Source: Clostridia bacterium
GTDB taxonomy: Bacteria > Bacillota_A > Clostridia > Christensenellales > UBA1242
Assembly: GCA_028701635.1 (NCBI GenBank)
Contig: JAQVQJ010000004.1
Location: forward strand, 1-30,965
Reading direction: 5' to 3'
Length of the DNA stretch: 30,965 bases
The notes beneath the pieces are model-generated. The model was not told the DNA's origin. It saw nothing but the letters and a program-made list of their open reading frames with translations, and ran no database searches. Shown piece after piece: positions 30,095-30,965 of this stretch; position 1 is the stretch's first letter, and each line of letters opens with the position of its first letter. The position numbers were made by a program, and so were the translations under genes.

Positions 30095-30256
30095 ATGAAA
30101 TTACAAAGTCAAGTTTCAAGAAAAGTGGGTGATACTGAATATTTGAAATCTTGGATTGTAATTCCTAATAAACTTCTTGAAAAATTAAAGTGGAAGTCTG
30201 GGCAAGAATTAGACGGCGAAGTTAAAGACGGAAAGTTAATTGTTAAAAAAAGCTAA
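30095..30256 (+). CDS. AbrB/SpoVT-type regulator of the transposon
   Basis: 53 aa. QVSRKVGDTEYLKSWIVIPN, then LKWKSGQELDGEVKDGKLIV, is the swapped-hairpin AbrB pattern. Leaderless start 25 nt from the TATA. The operator words surrounding both its own and the transposase promoter suggest autorepression and control of transposition, and perhaps of the R-M genes 70 bases downstream. It is more canonical than the 19066 and 27341 proteins. Confidence 0.8.
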   Translation: MKLQSQVSRKVGDTEYLKSWIVIPNKLLEKLKWKSGQELDGEVKDGKLIVKKS

Positions 30257-30325
30257 AAAACTAAAAATCGTTGCTACTTTAGGGGGCTAAGAAATATTGA
30301 TAAAGGAAAAAATCCCTTATTTAAT

Positions 30326-30965
30326 ATGAAAAATTTATTTTGTGAAAAGAAAAATTTGAATAATGAAGATAGCGTTGAGAAATTATTTTTAGACAGGTTG
30401 ATTAAAAAATTGGATTTTAAAGATGATAATGTTAAAACTAAACAATCTATAAAACAATTAACGATAAGTAGGGGGAGAAAAAAAGAAAGTTACAAGCCAG
30501 ATTATGTATTATATAAAAATAAAAAACCGATAATTGTTGTTGAAGCAAAAGCAATAAATGAGAATGTGGATGAATTCATTTATCAAGGAGCAAGTTATTC
30601 TCTTTTATTAAATAGTTCATACAAAGACGAAAACCCAATTAAATTTTTTCTTATGTCTAATGGTTTAATAACTAAACTTTTTAAATGGGATGAAGATAAA
30701 CCCATAATAACTTTAAAGTTTGAGGATTTTTTAGATAAATCTTCTAAATACAAAAAATTACTAAGTTTAATTTCTTTTGAAAGTTTAACAGAAGAAAAGA
30801 TTTTATCAGAATTTAAGTTTGAGAAAGTTTCTACTAAGGAGATAGATGGAATATTTAGGGCGTGTCATAACCTAATATGGAAAAAAGAAACAATTAACCC
30901 AACAGACGCTTTTTATGAGTTTTGTAAATTATTCTTTATTAAACTAAAACAAGATAAGGATTTAC
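30326..30965 (+). CDS. Restriction-modification RM subunit, nuclease part (continues at 1)
   Basis: N-terminal part of the 627-aa fusion completed at 1-1371; residues 1-171 end at 30838 and 30839-30965 is the repeated overlap. The nuclease motif is YKPDYVLY (D59) with VVEAKA (E73, K75), a PD-(D/E)xK site of the kind seen in HsdR N-terminal and BcgI-like enzymes. The following segment (QGASYSLLL, FFLMSNG) fits the same domain. Weak TATA-like AATATTGATAAA about 26 nt upstream; an imperfect inverted repeat (ATAAAGG/CCCTTAT) sits just before the start and may bind a controller. Confidence 0.9.
   Translation, partial: MKNLFCEKKNLNNEDSVEKLFLDRLIKKLDFKDDNVKTKQSIKQLTISRGRKKESYKPDYVLYKNKKPIIVVEAKAINENVDEFIYQGASYSLLLNSSYKDENPIKFFLMSNGLITKLFKWDEDKPIITLKFEDFLDKSSKYKKLLSLISFESLTEEKILSEFKFEKVSTKEIDGIFRACHNLIWKKETINPTDAFYEFCKLFFIKLKQDKDL
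30839..30965. repeat. Terminal direct repeat (circular join), right copy
   Basis: Identical to bases 1-127; see the left copy. Confidence 0.93.

Larger units (their letters stand above)
28738..30965. mobile_element. Cargo transposon, left part (continues at 1-3090)
   Basis: An insertion of about 5.19 kb runs from 28738 through the circular join to 3090. Its ends are imperfect inverted repeats: 28738-28759 reads GTCAAGT, CTT, AGGGAGTTATCT, and the reverse complement of 3070-3090 reads GTCAAGT, AA, AGGGAGTTATCT. Flanking AGAGGTT (28731-28737) and AGAGATT (3091-3097) could be a decayed 7-bp target duplication. Inside are a DDE transposase facing the left end, an AbrB-like regulator, a BcgI-like R-M pair and a membrane protein. 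CpG is common inside and rare outside: about 20 in bases 1-1371 and 15 in the transposase, against 4 in the 2970 bp of the first core gene. Element identity is inferred from these three independent signs. Confidence 0.75.

Noticed and set aside
30257..30325. Right end of a minimal insertion sequence just after the AbrB-like gene
   Set aside because: TTAGGGGGCTAAG there does not pair with the left repeat at 28738, whereas 3070-3090 pairs over about 19 positions.

Overview
The window looks like one complete circular replicon of about 30,838 bp from an archaeon. Bases 1-127 are repeated identically at 30839-30965, and a restriction-modification gene reads in frame across that join. Archaeal origin is indicated by TATA boxes of the type TTTATAAA centred 25-28 nt before the start codon of at least 16 genes, which implies leaderless mRNAs. 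Genes inside operons instead overlap (TAATG, ATGA) or carry GGAGG-type ribosome sites. Small zinc-ribbon, AbrB-like, ribbon-helix-helix and Sm-like proteins, a primase/SF3 helicase pair and LamG/Ig-like surface domains fit an archaeal virus or plasmid. The low GC, preference for GGA glycine codons and style of the Ig/LamG protein suggest a DPANN-type (Woese-/Pacearchaeota-like) host, but this is inference only.

Layout. (1) From 28738 through the circular join to 3090 lies an insertion of about 5.2 kb. It has imperfect terminal inverted repeats and far more CpG than the rest. It carries a DDE transposase, an AbrB-like regulator with three GGTATCTAA operators, a BcgI-like restriction-modification pair (nuclease-methylase fusion plus specificity subunit) and a small membrane protein. 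(2) 3184-14723 is a rightward block that looks like a virion or surface module: a 989-aa coiled-coil protein with a Pro/Tyr/Lys-rich tail, several membrane proteins, a 1191-aa secreted LamG/Ig-like protein with C-terminal membrane anchors, and a small double-helix hydrophobic protein that resembles spindle-shaped-virus major capsid proteins in architecture. (3) 14835-15815 is a run of tiny, very basic proteins, possibly DNA-condensing. (4) 16242-21291 holds many small unknown soluble and membrane proteins, an AbrB-like protein, a serine recombinase, and a direct repeat in front of three consecutive genes. (5) 21284-22319 (minus) is an HNH/zinc-ribbon/membrane-protein cluster. (6) 22503-24344 ends in a P-loop ATPase. 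(7) 24407-26802 (minus) is the replication operon: Sm-like protein, zinc finger, archaeo-eukaryotic primase domain, SF3 helicase and a ribbon-helix-helix protein. Between the last two genes is a mirror-symmetric set of 3+3 nine-bp repeats, the best candidate for the origin or an operator. (8) 26913-28749 holds an HNH nuclease, an AbrB-like protein, a possible single-strand-DNA-binding protein, a winged-helix protein and small membrane proteins. The last of these is cut by the transposon.

Working together: the primase/helicase operon plus the 9-bp repeats would replicate the circle, the serine recombinase could resolve multimers or shuffle cassettes, the membrane/LamG block would build a membrane-containing particle or surface structure, and the transposon-borne R-M system would defend or stabilise the element. 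No tyrosine integrase, relaxase, VirB4/VirD4-type ATPase, terminase, HK97-type capsid gene, tRNA or CRISPR array was recognised. A small membrane-enveloped or spindle-shaped virus is therefore favoured over a conjugative plasmid, without proof.
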